Notes: a model not told the origin generated them from the sequence alone. A stretch of DNA of 64,000 nt from Elymus sibiricus (GCA_039707655.1 CM077671.1:367128720-367192719); one strand, 5' to 3'. Counted from the first letter of the stretch, positions 52,395 through 64,000 are shown. Numbers and translations: made by a program.

Positions 52395-53300
52395 TTTTTT
52401 TTTCCCAACAAAACAATATATTAAGTATCACATATCCTTACAAAAACACTCTTACAGAAAAATAAAATTACATTCAAATCCGCAGGAGTGCCAAAAAATT
52501 TCTTCCCCCTGCATCCACCGGCGGCGCACCGTGAACATAGTCCGATGCCGTCTCTGGGCCTCTGCCTCGACGGAGCAATTTTTTTAAACCCAGGAGCTTG
52601 TAGAAACAGTGGCTGAAAAGTCGTCAATGTGGACCATGAGATGCCGATAGCCGTGACTGTGAGGCAAATCACCGCCTCGGAGAAGAAAAATGCCAATAAT
52701 GGCATGTCGAAATTCCGAAGACCATGAAAGTCGGCCGAATCCGAATGAATCCACCGGAAACCTAAAGTGACAAGATCCTGGAAGACCTGCTGGAGACATA
52801 GTTCCACATGCCCTTGATAAACTCACCCACTGAATGAGGATAGGGTGTGGAGGACATTATTTCTACATCAGGGTAGGGGGTGGCCGCCTCGCCATCCCAA
52901 ACCAAACATGAAGACTCCCTAAAGAAAACCTGAAACAACTTTCCCACGTCGTTGCACACCGGATCCGGTGTGAGGAGCTTGTCGTTGTCCAGGACCATGC
53001 ACCGATGCCCTATTCTCTGGTAACCTAGCCATGCCAGGCCGCCGTTGAAGATTGTCGCGCTGGATCCCTCATTCCACCGCCACTTCACCAACACGGTCGC
53101 CGAGCCCCGTCTAATTAGAAGGTCATCACTCGAGCTTTCATCTCCTTTGACATCCACACTAGCCCTCGAATACCTCCTTGCATGGCAGACCACCTTGATT
53201 AGAACCCCCCCAGTGCCGCGCCCTGGCGGTGGCGAGAAGGGTAGACGCGGGCGGCGGCTAGGGTTCTCGGTCGCCCGCCTCGAACCTCTCTCTCACGAAG
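52395..53300 (-). pseudogene. Unrecognised retroposed ORF-like segment with poly(A)
   Basis: The minus strand has an open frame from ATG at 53193 to 52762 (143 codons, starting MVCHARRYSRASVDVKGDES, with GSATVLVKWRWNEGSSATIF and WLGYQRIGHRCMVLDNDK). It is preceded by a GC-rich leader with aaccctagccgccgcc and ends at a poly(A)-like tract (T run near 52397-52406). The layout suggests a retroposed transcript. The family was not identified; a grass LINE or a retroposed gene copy are both possible. After the stop, related-looking coding sequence continues in other frames, suggesting decay. Confidence 0.45.
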
Positions 53301-54830
53301 CGTTGTGTTGATTATATGTTGGTGTGTGCGAGTCCTAGACATATTGTCCAAAGGATCGCTGTTTGTGTAGACCTTCCTATATCATTATCTCAACCCTCAG
53401 TTTGCACAATTAAATTTAACGTTTGCCCTCTTTTGATATGATATTCAACCCTCTTTTTCTTCATTTAATTCTATGTCACCTAATCAAATTGGCATGCATG
53501 ATACTACATATGATACTCTCATTACGGGCAGCCTTATCCCTTTGTTCTATTTACACATCCATTAAGAACGACAACTATCATATCTAGGTCTCTATAAACT
53601 GAAGAAATCTGAACAAGTGTAATCATAAAACTGCTAGGATTTTGTGCAATATTTTCCATACTAAGGAGTTGTCAGGCACGACATCTCCATTTCACATGAT
53701 GATCATCCATACAGTAGTCAATCTTTTTTTTTTTGCAGGTGACATACAGTTGTCAATCTATTCCTATGTAAGCAAGCTTCCAGGAATCACTTGTGTGGAG
53801 ACAAACAATGACATGTTTTTATGGGGTATATATGTTGAATATGAATCAAGAAGTTGAGAATATACATTTTGCCATGTTTCACGGGCTAGCTAGATAGGCC
53901 GGTTGAGGTGGGTCGTCTTTTATAGGGTGATGATGACTGAAAGGTCGCTACCACCTACCAGCGTATTTAGGGGGCACACATGTATGTACTTGGACCGAGC
54001 GTTACACAACCATATATAGCGACATATATAACTGGCCACAATCCATCACCATGACAACATACTACTCATCACCACCACGCACATATGCATGCTTGCATTT
54101 TCATTTCTAGAAGCACTTGGGCAACAACAAAGATTGTATCCTATTGGTCATGTTGGCACAACATGGGAGAATTTTCTCTCTTTAAAACACAAACTAGAAA
54201 GGTTTAGTGCACGGTCTAGCGGTTCTCTCCGAGAGATCAAGTTGGGACTCACACACAGACAGAGATGGCTGGGGCCAGCCACATGTATTTGTGATAGGAC
54301 TGGGAAGCAGCGGGAAAGAAGGTGTGACAAACTGGTTGTATGTGTCTTGAGTTGATCCAGATTAGTTCCACGCCAGGAGATTTCATCGCAAGATGGACCA
54401 AATCAAGAGGAAGGGGAGAGCCCCAGGAGGCATGCCAAGCTTGTGATGCAGCAGCAAATGAAAACCGCCTTGGACGGTACAAGTGCTGGGCAACACGTGT
54501 TGTTCTTTTGCAGGGTGTGCATCTGATTGCCCAGGCATTTTCAATTCAATAGACTTGGAATTTCGTGGAGAGCTACCCCAACATTTTCAATTCAGTAGAG
54601 ACATGCATCCGTGTAGTAGGACATGATTATGTGCTGCAATTTTCCCAATGGATAACAAAAGAAAATAGATTTGTACTGGCACAAGGGGTTACTGATATAC
54701 AGCGGATGGGTAAATACATATGCCGAGAGAATATGTATGCATGGAGCAATGCATGCCCATGGGTGTATGGATTTTTCTATCTATTATTTAAAAACTGCCA
54801 GCACTGACAATAGACGTGGACGAGTATGTT
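53301..54830. other. Gene-free region
   Basis: No gene, RNA or complete transposon is recognised. 53.91-54.10 kb shares short blocks with 15.89-16.06 kb. A T run with ttttgcaggtgacatacagt lies near 53735 beside a short direct repeat (agt-gtcaatct). Confidence 0.45.
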
Positions 54831-54831
54831 C

Positions 54832-54870
54832 AGTGGCGGATCTAGGATTTTGAACCAGGATGGTCCACCA
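54832..54870. mobile_element. hAT-type terminal motif
   Basis: cagtggcggatctaggattt matches the consensus end of plant hAT elements. The opposite end was not found before 55.85 kb, so only the terminus is reported. Confidence 0.4.
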
Positions 54871-55429
54871 TAAAAAAAACCCACTAATTTGACACGCCAG
54901 CGAGGAAATAACGACCAACAAAAATTATTCGATGTAATACCTAACAATATTGTGTAACATAAACTATTTTTCTCATCATAGTGACGAAGTATCTCAAATA
55001 GTTTCAAGAAACAATAAATAGATACTTCACTACACAATCATGCCATATGTCATGGTTAGAAAGAAGGCATGGCACTGTTATCCTTTCCTTGTAGAAATAT
55101 TGTTGTGCGAGCAATGAAAAAGAAACTGCTTTCAAATAGCAATGGTAATAGGCCTCAATGTGACAAAGAGATTTTGCAAAATCAGCGGGTGTAATTGGGC
55201 TTCAGAGTCCGCGAGAGGGTAGCAAAAGTTGTAGGTAGCCACCACTTTTGGTAAGCAAAGTCAGGAGGGATCAGTGGACGAGTAGAGAGTCTTTCTGGTC
55301 GGAACTTCGGCAGGCACAGACCACACAATGCGGTGTTGAACGTCTGGTTAATAGACAATGCTGGGCATTTACTTTATTCACAGTTTTACCTCATGTAGTA
55401 TGGGCGGACACAAAATCCTAGGGCGGACC

Positions 55430-55670
55430 AAAACAATTTTACTTTATTCACAGTTTTCGGTTTTACTGTTCACCTCATTTGAGCTCGGTGAACAGTAAAA
55501 CCAAAAACAAATCGAATAAAATTCAAAAAATGTTACCTCATGTAGTATGGGCTTTTACTTTATTCACAATTTTATTTGATTTGTTTTCGGTTTTACTTTA
55601 TTCACAGTTTTACCTCATTTGAGCTCGGTGAACAGTAAAACCGAAAACAAATCGAATAAAATTCAATTCG
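55430..55670. repeat. Imperfect palindromes in AT-rich DNA
   Basis: ggtgaacagtaaaacc-aaaacaaatcgaataaaatt occurs at about 55485-55522 and 55627-55665. Its inverse (aattttatttgatttgtttt followed by cggttttac) lies at about 55567-55600. The inverted arms are near 30 bp, able to form hairpins in DNA or RNA. Confidence 0.75.
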
Positions 55671-55848
55671 GATTTTTGCAGCCAGTTAGAAATTTTGTCA
55701 ATGTTTGCTCACAAAAAAACTCAGATTTTTTTTGGATTTTTTTTCTATTTTACTGTTCACCAAGCTAAAATGAGCTCGCGAGCAGAAACTCTGCGTCCAC
55801 TCCATGACTTCTTTTTAGATCATCATATAGCTTTACTGAACAATGTTA

Positions 55849-57540
55849 GGGCATCTTCAACGGCGACCCACAAATTTTGCTCCCGCAATTGTTCGCGGAC
55901 AGGGAGGGGGGGGGGGAGTCCAATCACGGATGCGGGAGGCCGTCATCCACGCTAGTCGCATATATTCGGCCAACAATTCAAACCAACCGGACAAAATTCG
56001 ATCAAACATGGGCGGATTTCATATAAACACGAGGATTTCATATAGACACGATAAATTTCAAATAAACACGACGGATTTCATTATATTTACATCCTAGTCC
56101 GGCTCTGGAGGTATAATTAATACCTAATCTAAATGGTCGCCGGCGCCTATTCCCCGTGTCCAGTCATGAGCCCAGAGAATTGAAACTTCGCATTCTCCAG
56201 CTCCGCCTCCGTAACCTCCTCCTCCGGAGACCTGGCAAGCGCAGATGTCCGCCTCCGTGTCGCCGCCAAGCGACTAATCGGTCGCTGATGTTGAGCCCAC
56301 CAAGCTTGGCATCGACGGGAGGGGAGGAGCGGTGGCCTTCCTGGGACCCGAGTGTCGGCGACATCCCGTGCACTACTCTTCCTCGCTACTGGCGGCGCCC
56401 GCCGACGTGCCGACTTCGCTGGGCGCAGCCTCGGCATTGTCCTCCTCCTCGTCGTCGGTGTAGATGAACAACAGCTCGACGCACGCCTCGTCGTCGTTGG
56501 CCGCAGTCGCCGTCACCTTCGCCACCCGCTGCCGATACCGCCAGCGGGCGAGGCGGATCTCGCGGGCGGAGCGGTAGGACTGGAGCAACGCCTCCTACTC
56601 CGCCAGGTCCGCGTCGGGCGCGACCGCCCTGCCGGCGCCGAGTTGCTCCCCCGTCTGTAGGTGCTTCTGGAGAAGGGGGTGGTTGTAGGCGGCATCGTCC
56701 TGCGCCTCTTGGAACTGCTCCTCTCGTTCCTCCCGCACCATGTCCATGTAAGGGGCACGCCTCGCCGATGGTCATGGTGCAGTGCACCGGGGAGGGAGGC
56801 GCGGCGGAGGAGGAGGGTGGCGCGGTGGAGGAGGAAGAGGAGGGTAGCGCCGGGTCGTCGTCGGCCGCGTTCTTCATTTGGTCATCGACGTCCTCCGGCT
56901 GCATGCCGACCAGCCAGCTGACAGCACTGCCGACCATCTCCTTCTTCTGGTCTGGCATCAGCCCGTCGCAGATAGCTTTGGCGGGGGAGGAATCCATGGT
57001 GGGATTGGTGCGGAGAGGTATCGAAGGCTGATGACTGTGGCTATGGCTGTTTATACATCAATGGCGGGTGGCAGACGGAAAATGGGTAGCACCGAAGGAG
57101 ACGCCTCGGCAACCGCGTGCCATCAATGTGGGTGATAGACGGACGGACGTGCGGTCGTCGTGTCGTTTGAACGCGCAACACTCGCCTGCACCGGGGAGCG
57201 GCGCGAGCGACGCTCTCTCGGCCAATGCGCCGCTTCAAGGCCGGCGCCAGTGAGCGGTTGCGTCCGCTCTGACCGGGCATGAATGCGGGCACTAACGCTC
57301 TGGAGCGATGCTGGCCTTTTCGGGCGGTTGGCGCGTGCGGGAGGGGGGGGGGGGGGTTGGTGGGCCAGGACGGTCAGAATCGGGCGAAGTAGTGGTCCGG
57401 ACTCCCACAAAGTACCCCCACGTTTGTCTCCGTTTTGCGGAAAAAATCATGTCCGGACCGCTCCGCGGACGGATACATGACCGCGTTGGATGGCTTCCGC
57501 AGTCTGGACAGTTGCGGGAGTTTGAGGGTCAGAGATGCCC
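55849..57540 (-). mobile_element. PIF/Harbinger-type element, 1692 bp
   Basis: The ends GGGCATCTTCAACGGCGACC and, inverted, GGGCATCTCTGACCCTCAAA share the Harbinger GGGCATCT terminus and similar subterminal blocks (ctcccgcaa-tgt). TTA target duplications lie at 55846-55848 and 57541-57543. It has no Harbinger transposase but carries a decayed minus-strand ORF. Confidence 0.82.
56373..56997 (-). pseudogene. Hypothetical ORF carried by the Harbinger-type element
   Basis: The minus strand begins MDSSPAKAICDGLMPDQKKE and continues with VGSAVSWLVGMQPEDVDDQM and a Ser/Pro-rich stretch. A second frame ends with SYRSAREIRLARWRYRQRVA and an acidic tail (FIYTDDEEEDNAEAAP). The two parts look like the start and end of one protein broken by frameshifts near 56760. 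The function is not known to me. Confidence 0.5.
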
Positions 57541-57590
57541 TTAATTAATGGGGATACAAGCTGTAAGAGGAGGTTAGGTGAGCCAAACAT

Positions 57591-59111
57591 CTCGAAACAG
57601 GCTTTCGCCCCGCTTTATATATAAAGCAACAACCGAACAGAGTACACGACCAAACAATACAAGATGGTGAGGTGACCCTCATACAATGCCGATCCCAAAA
57701 TATTCGGATCACGCAAGACGCACGCGACTACGCTATCGATAGAAAATGCAGGAAGGACCAGATACATCGCCACGCTACGGCCTAAACACCTAAGCTCCAT
57801 GACAACGCCCCCAAGAGGGAGAACGGCGCAAAGCGTCGTCGCTACCAAGTTCAGATGGACAAAGGTTTTCACCCGGAACCCAGCCATGGAAAGGAGCACC
57901 ACGACAATGTCTTCAAGAAGAGAGCGACGCCCACAAACGTCGTTGTCGTCGGCGCCAGAGCGCAAAGCTTTCACTTGGCCGCTCCCCCGTGCGACCACGA
58001 CGCCTCCAGGACGGGATCAGAACTCCAGATCCAGATCGGGTCATCACCATCGCCAGAGACAGATAGCGTGCCCGAGCCACCCTTCGTTCCACCTCTTGTC
58101 GTCCGCAAGACCAAGAGGGGAAAGCACCTCCGTGACTACCGATGGCCGTCGTCGAGACGCTCGCACAACGCCATGTCCGAGGTCTTCAGCACCGATCTGT
58201 CTGAGAGAGTAATGGGGTCCCGACCACCACCTACGACCCCTGTACCTGCGAGGAGAGGAAATCAGCCCGCGAGCACGACCCGAGCCAAGCCCAATCCCAC
58301 CTAACCGATGCAGCCGGACCGATCCGCCTCGGGTCCAAATCAGGCCCACCCGAGCGCGAAGGTTAGCCCTATGGCCGACACCCGCCCAGCCTCAAGCGCC
58401 GCGGGCTTGGTCCCAAGAGAAGGGAGACCGCCGCCGCCGCCCTACGCCGTCTACCCAAGCCCAGCCGCCAGATCTGCGACGCCTGAGCTGCATAGACCCA
58501 CCCCACCGCCCAGCCGCCGACCGCCGCCTGAGCCGGCCGGCCAAACCAGCTGAGACCTCACCGTCGTCACGGACGACCACCGCCGCCACCACGGCACCCG
58601 CCCGTAGCCCTAGCCGCCCGCAGCCCGCGTCGCCATGCATCCAGATTTGATGGAGCCGCCCCGCCGTCCCCGGCCGCCCAGCACGCCCCGCCACCACGAT
58701 GAGCCAACCAAGCCCTCCTACACCTCGCTGATGCGCCAAGGTCGTCTGCTGGAGCCTATGCCGCCCGCGAGGCACCTCCCAGCCCGATCCAGATCGAAGA
58801 GGAGAGCCACCCCGCTGGTATGCTCCACCACCAGACCGTCGCCCGACACACGAGCAAGCCTTGCCGCCGCGCCGCTGCTCCCGGCGCTAGCGCCGCGTCC
58901 CGTCGTGGCCGCCCCGTCCCGCACCGGGGCCACCGCGTGGGGAGCCGAGAGAGCCCCGCTGCCGCCGGCGCTGGCCAGGATTTGCCCGGCCGCGCCCTAT
59001 GACGGTGGCGAGGGAGGAGGGGGAGTCTGGCGGCGGCGGTGCAGTCGCCCTCTCCATCGCACACGGGGCGACGCGGGAGGGGAAGTTACATGCTCCCGAA
59101 TGAGTGTGATC
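57591..59111 (-). mobile_element. LINE-like retroposon inserted in the RNase-H element
   Basis: The insertion is flanked by a 15-bp direct repeat, aggtgagccaaa[c/t]at, at 57576-57590 and 59112-59126 (one mismatch). On the minus strand it ends gctttatatataaagcgggg then cgaaagcctgttt, a common Triticeae LINE-type 3' end. The 58.0-59.1 kb part is GC-rich without a clear protein. The long target duplication favours non-LTR retroposition; the exact family is inferred. Confidence 0.7.
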
Positions 59112-60360
59112 AGGTGAGCCAAATATGGCGCCCACTCTCCGTAGAAGCAACCGCTTTAAGCAAAGTATGAGCTTCTACTTTGCTTTCTCTATGCTCTTGA
59201 CAAAGGTAAACATCTTGGAACATAGCCTTCTCTGCCAAGAACTCTTTGACAATCACTTCATACGCACCATGGTTCTCCTCTTCCAAATTCTTCACAACAT
59301 CACGACAATCCGTAGCTATGTGCAGCTTTGTGACATTCAGATCAAAGGCGAGAGATAGAGCTTCACTGCATGCAATCGTTGCAAGTACAGTCGGGTCCGT
59401 TAGCCCGTCAATAATCACAGCCGAAGATCCCAGATAATGGCCGTCTGAGTTCCTGCACACAACACCAATGTCACCTTTCCTTCCAGCTCGGTCGATACCG
59501 CTGTCAACGTTGATTTTAAAACTTCCCTAGCAAGCACGTTCTAACTTCTAACAGGTCGACTACTGCGAACCATGACAAATTTTAACATGCTCCCTCTTAC
59601 CTTCTCTTTTTACATGTGTGGTAATAAAGTAAGAGTTAATCAGACCATTAATTGGTGAGATTAACGGCTCAGATCTATTACATACTTTTACCTCTGATGT
59701 GACAAGAGGGGGTAATATGGAGCATGCTAAAACTGCTCGTGAACCATAATCTTGTCCTTCTTGTCGTGTATCATGTCAAGATAAACCAGGAAACAGTGAA
59801 TGCAAGCGAAAGTCGACAAGGGACTCTGAAAATGTCCTTCATGGATCGCTTTCCTCCTAGCCCACCATACGTACGAGAGTGTCACCAATATATGCACCAC
59901 ATCGGCCCGTAGCACCGCATCAGTGAGTTCAAATAGCCACAACTTCGGGTTCGACTGCATGCACTGATTAACAAAATCAACCAAGTCTTATTCCATCGTC
60001 CACACAACCTTGGCCATGCGACCCTCAATAAGGGAGTGACGGCAGGCAGTGGCGGAGCTTGACCAAGTTCCTTGGGGGGGGGGGGGGGGGGGGGGGGCGG
60101 GGGGGGGGCGGACAAATAGTATATATGAACTAGTTGTGTGTGGGTGGGGGGGGGGGGGGGGGGGGCAAACACATAAAACTTCATAATCTACGCTCTTTCT
60201 CCATATTATTCTAGCAATGCACTAAGCTCCGCAGCTGAAGGCAGGAGTCCGGTGCGGGATTACAGGCAGAGCTGCACATCTACGTGATAGCTTACAGATC
60301 CCATGAGAGTTATGGCTCGCTTAAGACACCAATAGGTCTAATACTGTAGCTTTCTGAAGT
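59112..60360 (-). pseudogene. Decayed RNase-H-domain retroelement protein
   Basis: The minus strand reads, from the 60.2-60.0 kb side, KLWLFELTDAVLRADVVHIL and WWARRKAIHEGHFQSPLST. After a gap with frame changes come ATIACSEALSLAFDLNVTKL, a DCRDVVKNLEEEN block and KVEAHTLLKAVASTESGRHI. This is the RNase-H-like C-terminus of plant LINE-type reverse transcriptase proteins. The hAT MITE at 60047-60237 and the LINE at 57591-59111 both interrupt it; past the LINE the frame would continue in 57541-57575. Confidence 0.75.
60047..60237. mobile_element. hAT-type MITE with two long G-tracts
   Basis: The ends are CAGTGGCGGAGCTTG and, inverted, CAGCTGCGGAGCTTAG. The 8-bp flanks ACGGCAGG (60039-60046) and AAGGCAGG (60238-60245) match at 7 of 8. 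Two near-pure G runs of over 20 bases (about 60076-60110 and 60147-60165) fill much of the interior. Confidence 0.75.
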
Positions 60361-60449
60361 CCTTTTGGGAAGCTTCTATGGACGAGCTAGGTAAGACTGG
60401 TTTTAGAATCTCTTGTGTGGTTTTTTCTTATTGGTTATTTACTTTTGGT

Positions 60450-60990
60450 TTTCTTATTTTATTTTTCAAAAATTCATGCGACTTTCTTTTAAACAAGTTG
60501 AATTTTTTTGGTATACAGGTTAAACATTTTTCAGATGCACGTTGAACATTTATTAAATGCACATTGAACCATTTTTAAATACACATGGTGGACATTTTTT
60601 AACACAATTGAACATTTCATAAATGATATGAACATTTTTTTCAAACGTGTAAAATATTTGTAAAGTGTTTGAACATATTTCTAAATGTCACAAACATTTC
60701 TTTCACTGGTAGTAAATATTTTTTTAAATATGCAAACATTTTTCTACATTTTTAAAGTGTCATGAACATATTTTTTAAACGCGCTTGAATATTTTAGTTA
60801 AAATGTCATGAAGATTTTTTCAATGATAAATTACGGGATTTTTTACATCATGTCAACTGTTTTAAAAAATATCAAAAACAGTTTTTTGAAACACATGAAG
60901 ATTTTCTAAACGCCACAAACATTTTTAAAGAATTGCGCAGACAAATTGTTTTCACTGCATGAAATTTTGTAAATGTGTGATAAATAATTG
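60450..60990. repeat. AT-rich degenerate minisatellite (aacattttt units)
   Basis: Irregular repeats of gaacatttttaaa, with 20-35 bp spacing, cover about 540 bp. No coding potential. This type of sequence is common in Triticeae intergenic DNA. Confidence 0.75.
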
Positions 60991-61590
60991 TTAAAATTTA
61001 AGTAAACTAAATTTTGATTTTTTTTGAAAATATATAAAATGTAAAGAAAGAAGAAATAAAGAAACAAACATGGTCTTGCAAGTCGGACCTACGTCCTGAT
61101 CGCAACAAGTCGAACAAAAACAAAATATTTAGTAGACCAGCCCACTCCTCAGCGCATGTAGAGTCGGACGCACCGCTTGCAGCAAGTGAGGTAGTATAGG
61201 GCTATCCTACAGGGCAAATATCCTTTGGCTTTGGGTTGTATATACATGAGATATGAGATTTTTGTAGTGATACAGAAAGAGTAAAAAAAAACACGAAACT
61301 TTTTAATAAACTTGATGTTCTGTTGTACTCGTATAAAATGTTTTGCAAAGAAAAGAAAAAAGCCCATCAACTTCAAGGCGAAAATAACAAAATTTCAACA
61401 ACAAAAAGTATGAATAGTAACTTATGTATAGTATTGATATTGTTTTTCTTTTAACTGATAATACAATGGACCTGTGCCAGAAAAGACTAATAATACGATC
61501 AAGTCATTCATTGGCCAAACTTTTTCTATGAATACAACAGAAGATCAAGTTTATTTCAAAAAGGGTTTTGACTTTTTTTATTGTAATTAC
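60991..61590. other. Gene-free region
   Basis: AT-rich DNA without recognisable genes or complete repeats. Confidence 0.45.
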
Positions 61591-61592
61591 TA

Positions 61593-61840
61593 TTCCCTCC
61601 GTTTCAAAATGTAGTGCATATAGATTTTTGAAAGTCAAAGCTCCCGAATTTTGACAATATTTACGGAGAAAAGTATGTACATATAAAATGACAAATTTAT
61701 ATCATTAGATTCATCATAAGATGTAGTTTCATATTATATATATTGTGTTATAGATGTAAATATCTCTATTAACTTCATCAAAATTTGTAAATTTAACTTT
61801 TCAAAAATTCTATATACACTACATTATGAAATTGAGAAAA
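61593..61840. mobile_element. Stowaway/Mariner-like MITE, ~248 bp
   Basis: The left end ttccctccgtttcaaaatgt is followed by agtgcatatag, and the right end carries the inverse (ctatatacactacattatga, aattgagaaaa). TA lies at both borders (61591-61592 and 61841-61842). Confidence 0.75.
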
Positions 61841-61842
61841 TA

Positions 61843-63320
61843 TATTTGTCGCATATAGGATGTATATACACACACGAGAGCCAAGCGTGCCTGTCCTGCC
61901 CTACGAATCCTGCGTACGTGTGAATTCAGCGACGAGTTTGAACCAAGCACGGGATTATAATCCTACTTTAGTTTCTTTTCTTTGCATGGTAATACATGTC
62001 TCATTTATGTCATAAGAATCATAATACATATTATCGTACATACCGACCTAGCAAAACTGAAAAAAAGTTATGAACGCCTCGAATAGGTAAATCCTATTGC
62101 CGACGCGTAGCGGGGATACTTTGGTTCGTCCACAAGGCTGCCATGCTGGCATCATTTTTGTTATTGGCCAACCATATGAAAGACAATATACTACCTGTGC
62201 GAAGGTTCCCTCGCCTTATTGTTTTGCTTTGTTTTGTTTTCGTGTATTTTTCCTGTCGGTATTTTCACTTTCCATTTTGTTTTCTTTTTCATTTATATTA
62301 AATTAATTAACATTTAATTATTAATTGAATAAATAATTTTCAATTTCATTAACATATTTACAAGTTAACAAAATATTTTGAAAATCAAGATCATTTTTTA
62401 AATATGTTGGGAAAATTTTGATTCCTTAAGCACCTTTAAAAAAATCGTGAATATTTAAAATTTCCAATTTTACACACATTTCGCATGATCAATTAAAACC
62501 AACCGTAAGTAAGAAAAACTATTGGAACCATCAGAACGAAGTACTGGCCAAAATATCAGCAAATCTTATTTGCCGCTTACTATATTTTAGCGGTACTAGC
62601 AAATATGCCCGTGCGTTGCAACGGGAGAAACAAATGCTTGCACGCTCCTGATGGTCCATGTTGTCATTTCTAATCTCGGCTACTGTCGCCAATGGTGGTC
62701 ATGATATTCACCTATTCAACTTGATGCATGCATAGCCCGGAGCAAACAAAGATTATCCTGAAGTAGATGACAATGTAGTTAAATAGCTCAAATAGATAAT
62801 TAAGTAATATGTATAATGTCAATGAAATTTAATTAGTGAAGGAAGTCAAGGCCCTTGATTGGATGATAACCTTGTTCGCAATTTTTTGTCAACATATTTA
62901 AGTTTATAGTCATTATATATGTGATCTTTTTTAGGAAATTACATGTGTTTTATAGATAATATGAAGAAAAAAACACCTACAAATCATATGAAAACTGAAT
63001 AATCAGTCTATACACATGTTCTCAAAAAGTCATCTGGGAATTAACATATCATAATATAATTCTAGGTTTAGTCAGTACGATATGTGGAAATCAAGTACCG
63101 TTCAGTGACAGATCCTTCATCGCTGGTTTGAATCCTTCATCATGTCTCACGAATTTAATCAGGGCATGTCTCACGAATCATCTTTCCCATTGGTTAATTA
63201 ACTCTTTGTCATTCAATTATATTCCAGAAATCCCTCTACATCTCCATTAATTAATTTTGTTTGGCTACTAATTCCCACACTAATCGGGTAGCCTTAGCCT
63301 ATGTAATCGGGTGATTTTTG
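61843..63320. other. Gene-free AT-rich region with a possible transposon end
   Basis: No gene is seen. At 62590-62625 the sequence gcaaatatgcccgtgcgttg caacggg resembles a widespread grass repeat terminus and the motif at 26861-26890. No partner end was confirmed. Confidence 0.45.
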
Positions 63321-63324
63321 TGGG

Positions 63325-64000
63325 ATCACTAGAAGGGATGTCGAGAGGAGGGGGGGGGGGGGGGTGAATAGACTACTTGACAAATTAAAAATCTAACCTT
63401 TTCCCAAGTTAATTGGTTGGCAGATTTTAGCAATTCTAACAAGTCTAGTGCATTATACACATGCTAGTCAACAAGTATGGCAGCGAAAAGTAAAAACAAG
63501 CATATGTAAGAGAGTAGAGATAGGAAGATCAAATGCAATATGAATACATGAAGATTTTTCCCGTGGTTCCGATAGGTGGTGCTATCGTACGTCCACGTTT
63601 ATGGAGTCTTCAACCCACGGAGTGTAACGGTCGCGAGAGTCCACGCAGGGCTCCACCCATAAGGGTCCACGAAGTAGCAACCATGACTATTCAATAACGG
63701 CTCCCGTCCACGAAGGACTAGCCTCACTATGGGTAGATCTTCACGAAGTAGGCGATCTCCTTGCCCTTACAAACTCTTGGTTCAACTACACAATCACGAA
63801 GAAGGAGGCTCCCAAGCGACACCTAACCAATCTAGGAGGCACCACCCTCCAAAAGGCAATAGATGTGGTAGTATGATGAACTCCTTGCTCTTGTGCTTCA
63901 AAAGATAGTCTCCTCAACAGTCAATCACTCTCTCACAGATTTGGCTTGGGTAGAAGAGATTGATTGGGTGGAAAGCAACTTGGGGAGGCTAGAAATGAAG
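63325..64000. mobile_element. Start of an unclassified dispersed repeat
   Basis: After gggatgtcgagagg and a G run come gtgaatagactacttgacaa and a series of phrases (cccacggagtgtaacggtcg; ccacgaagtagcaacc; gattgattgggtggaaagca) that I recognise only as repetitive Triticeae intergenic sequence. It runs off the window, so its superfamily and far end cannot be judged. Confidence 0.45.

Noticed and set aside
1..64000. tRNA, rRNA or organellar insertion
   Set aside because: No cloverleaf-like gene, rRNA core sequence or plastid/mitochondrial gene was recognised on either strand; a covariance-model scan would settle this.

Overview
The window is nuclear DNA of a grass, most likely a Triticeae species (wheat, Aegilops, barley or rye). 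The evidence is plant spliceosomal introns, two genes with clear grass-type products, and a dense, nested transposon landscape: Stowaway, Harbinger and hAT MITEs, LINE tails, CACTA elements, a Copia element, and a ~5 kb solo LTR of Sukkula type. No prokaryotic, organellar, tRNA or rRNA feature was seen. The species assignment is inference; the splice sites, target-site duplications and terminal repeats were read directly.

Genes. Two apparently intact host genes lie at the left end on the + strand: a 20S proteasome alpha-7 subunit gene (PAD1 type; three exons, 1505-5235, 249 aa) and a PAT1-homologue mRNA-decay/decapping factor gene (five coding exons, 7889-13408, 741 aa). The PAD1 intron holds a four-copy 430-bp tandem repeat. 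A decayed duplicate of the PAD1 3' part (intron end, last exon, 3' flank) sits directly behind the PAT1 homologue at about 13.5-14.8 kb, and a smaller piece recurs at 16.5-16.9 kb. The PAT1 introns carry an RTE-type LINE tail and Stowaway MITEs.

From 14.8 to 28.5 kb the DNA is repeats and relics: LINE tails, a seven-unit ~280-bp tandem array (17.5-19.6 kb), a Harbinger-type MITE (19682-20117), and an L-gulonolactone-oxidase-like pseudogene (20178-26233) split by a 5076-bp solo LTR with a GGGGT target-site duplication.

From 28518 to 51501 lies one minus-strand Copia retrotransposon (223-bp LTRs, TCGGA target-site duplication, initiator-Met PBS, gag-PR-INT-RT-RNase H). Two CACTA DNA transposons interrupt it. 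CACTA-2 (29730-41986) lies inside RT and encodes a nonsense-riddled TNP2 transposase and a second ORF. CACTA-1 (44125-49844) lies between protease and integrase, lacks a TNP2 gene, and keeps an intact six-exon accessory ORF. Both insertions are clean: dropping one 3-bp target-site copy restores the Copia frame. Both CACTAs carry related ~330-bp internal tandem repeats; in CACTA-2 these form an alternating A/B higher-order array.

From 51.5 to 64 kb there are more relics: an unrecognised retroposed ORF (52.4-53.3 kb), and a nested stack at 55.8-60.4 kb in which a Harbinger element, a LINE-like element and a hAT MITE with long G-tracts all sit in or next to a decayed RNase-H retroelement. AT-rich minisatellite-like DNA, a Stowaway-like MITE and the start of an unclassified dispersed repeat follow.
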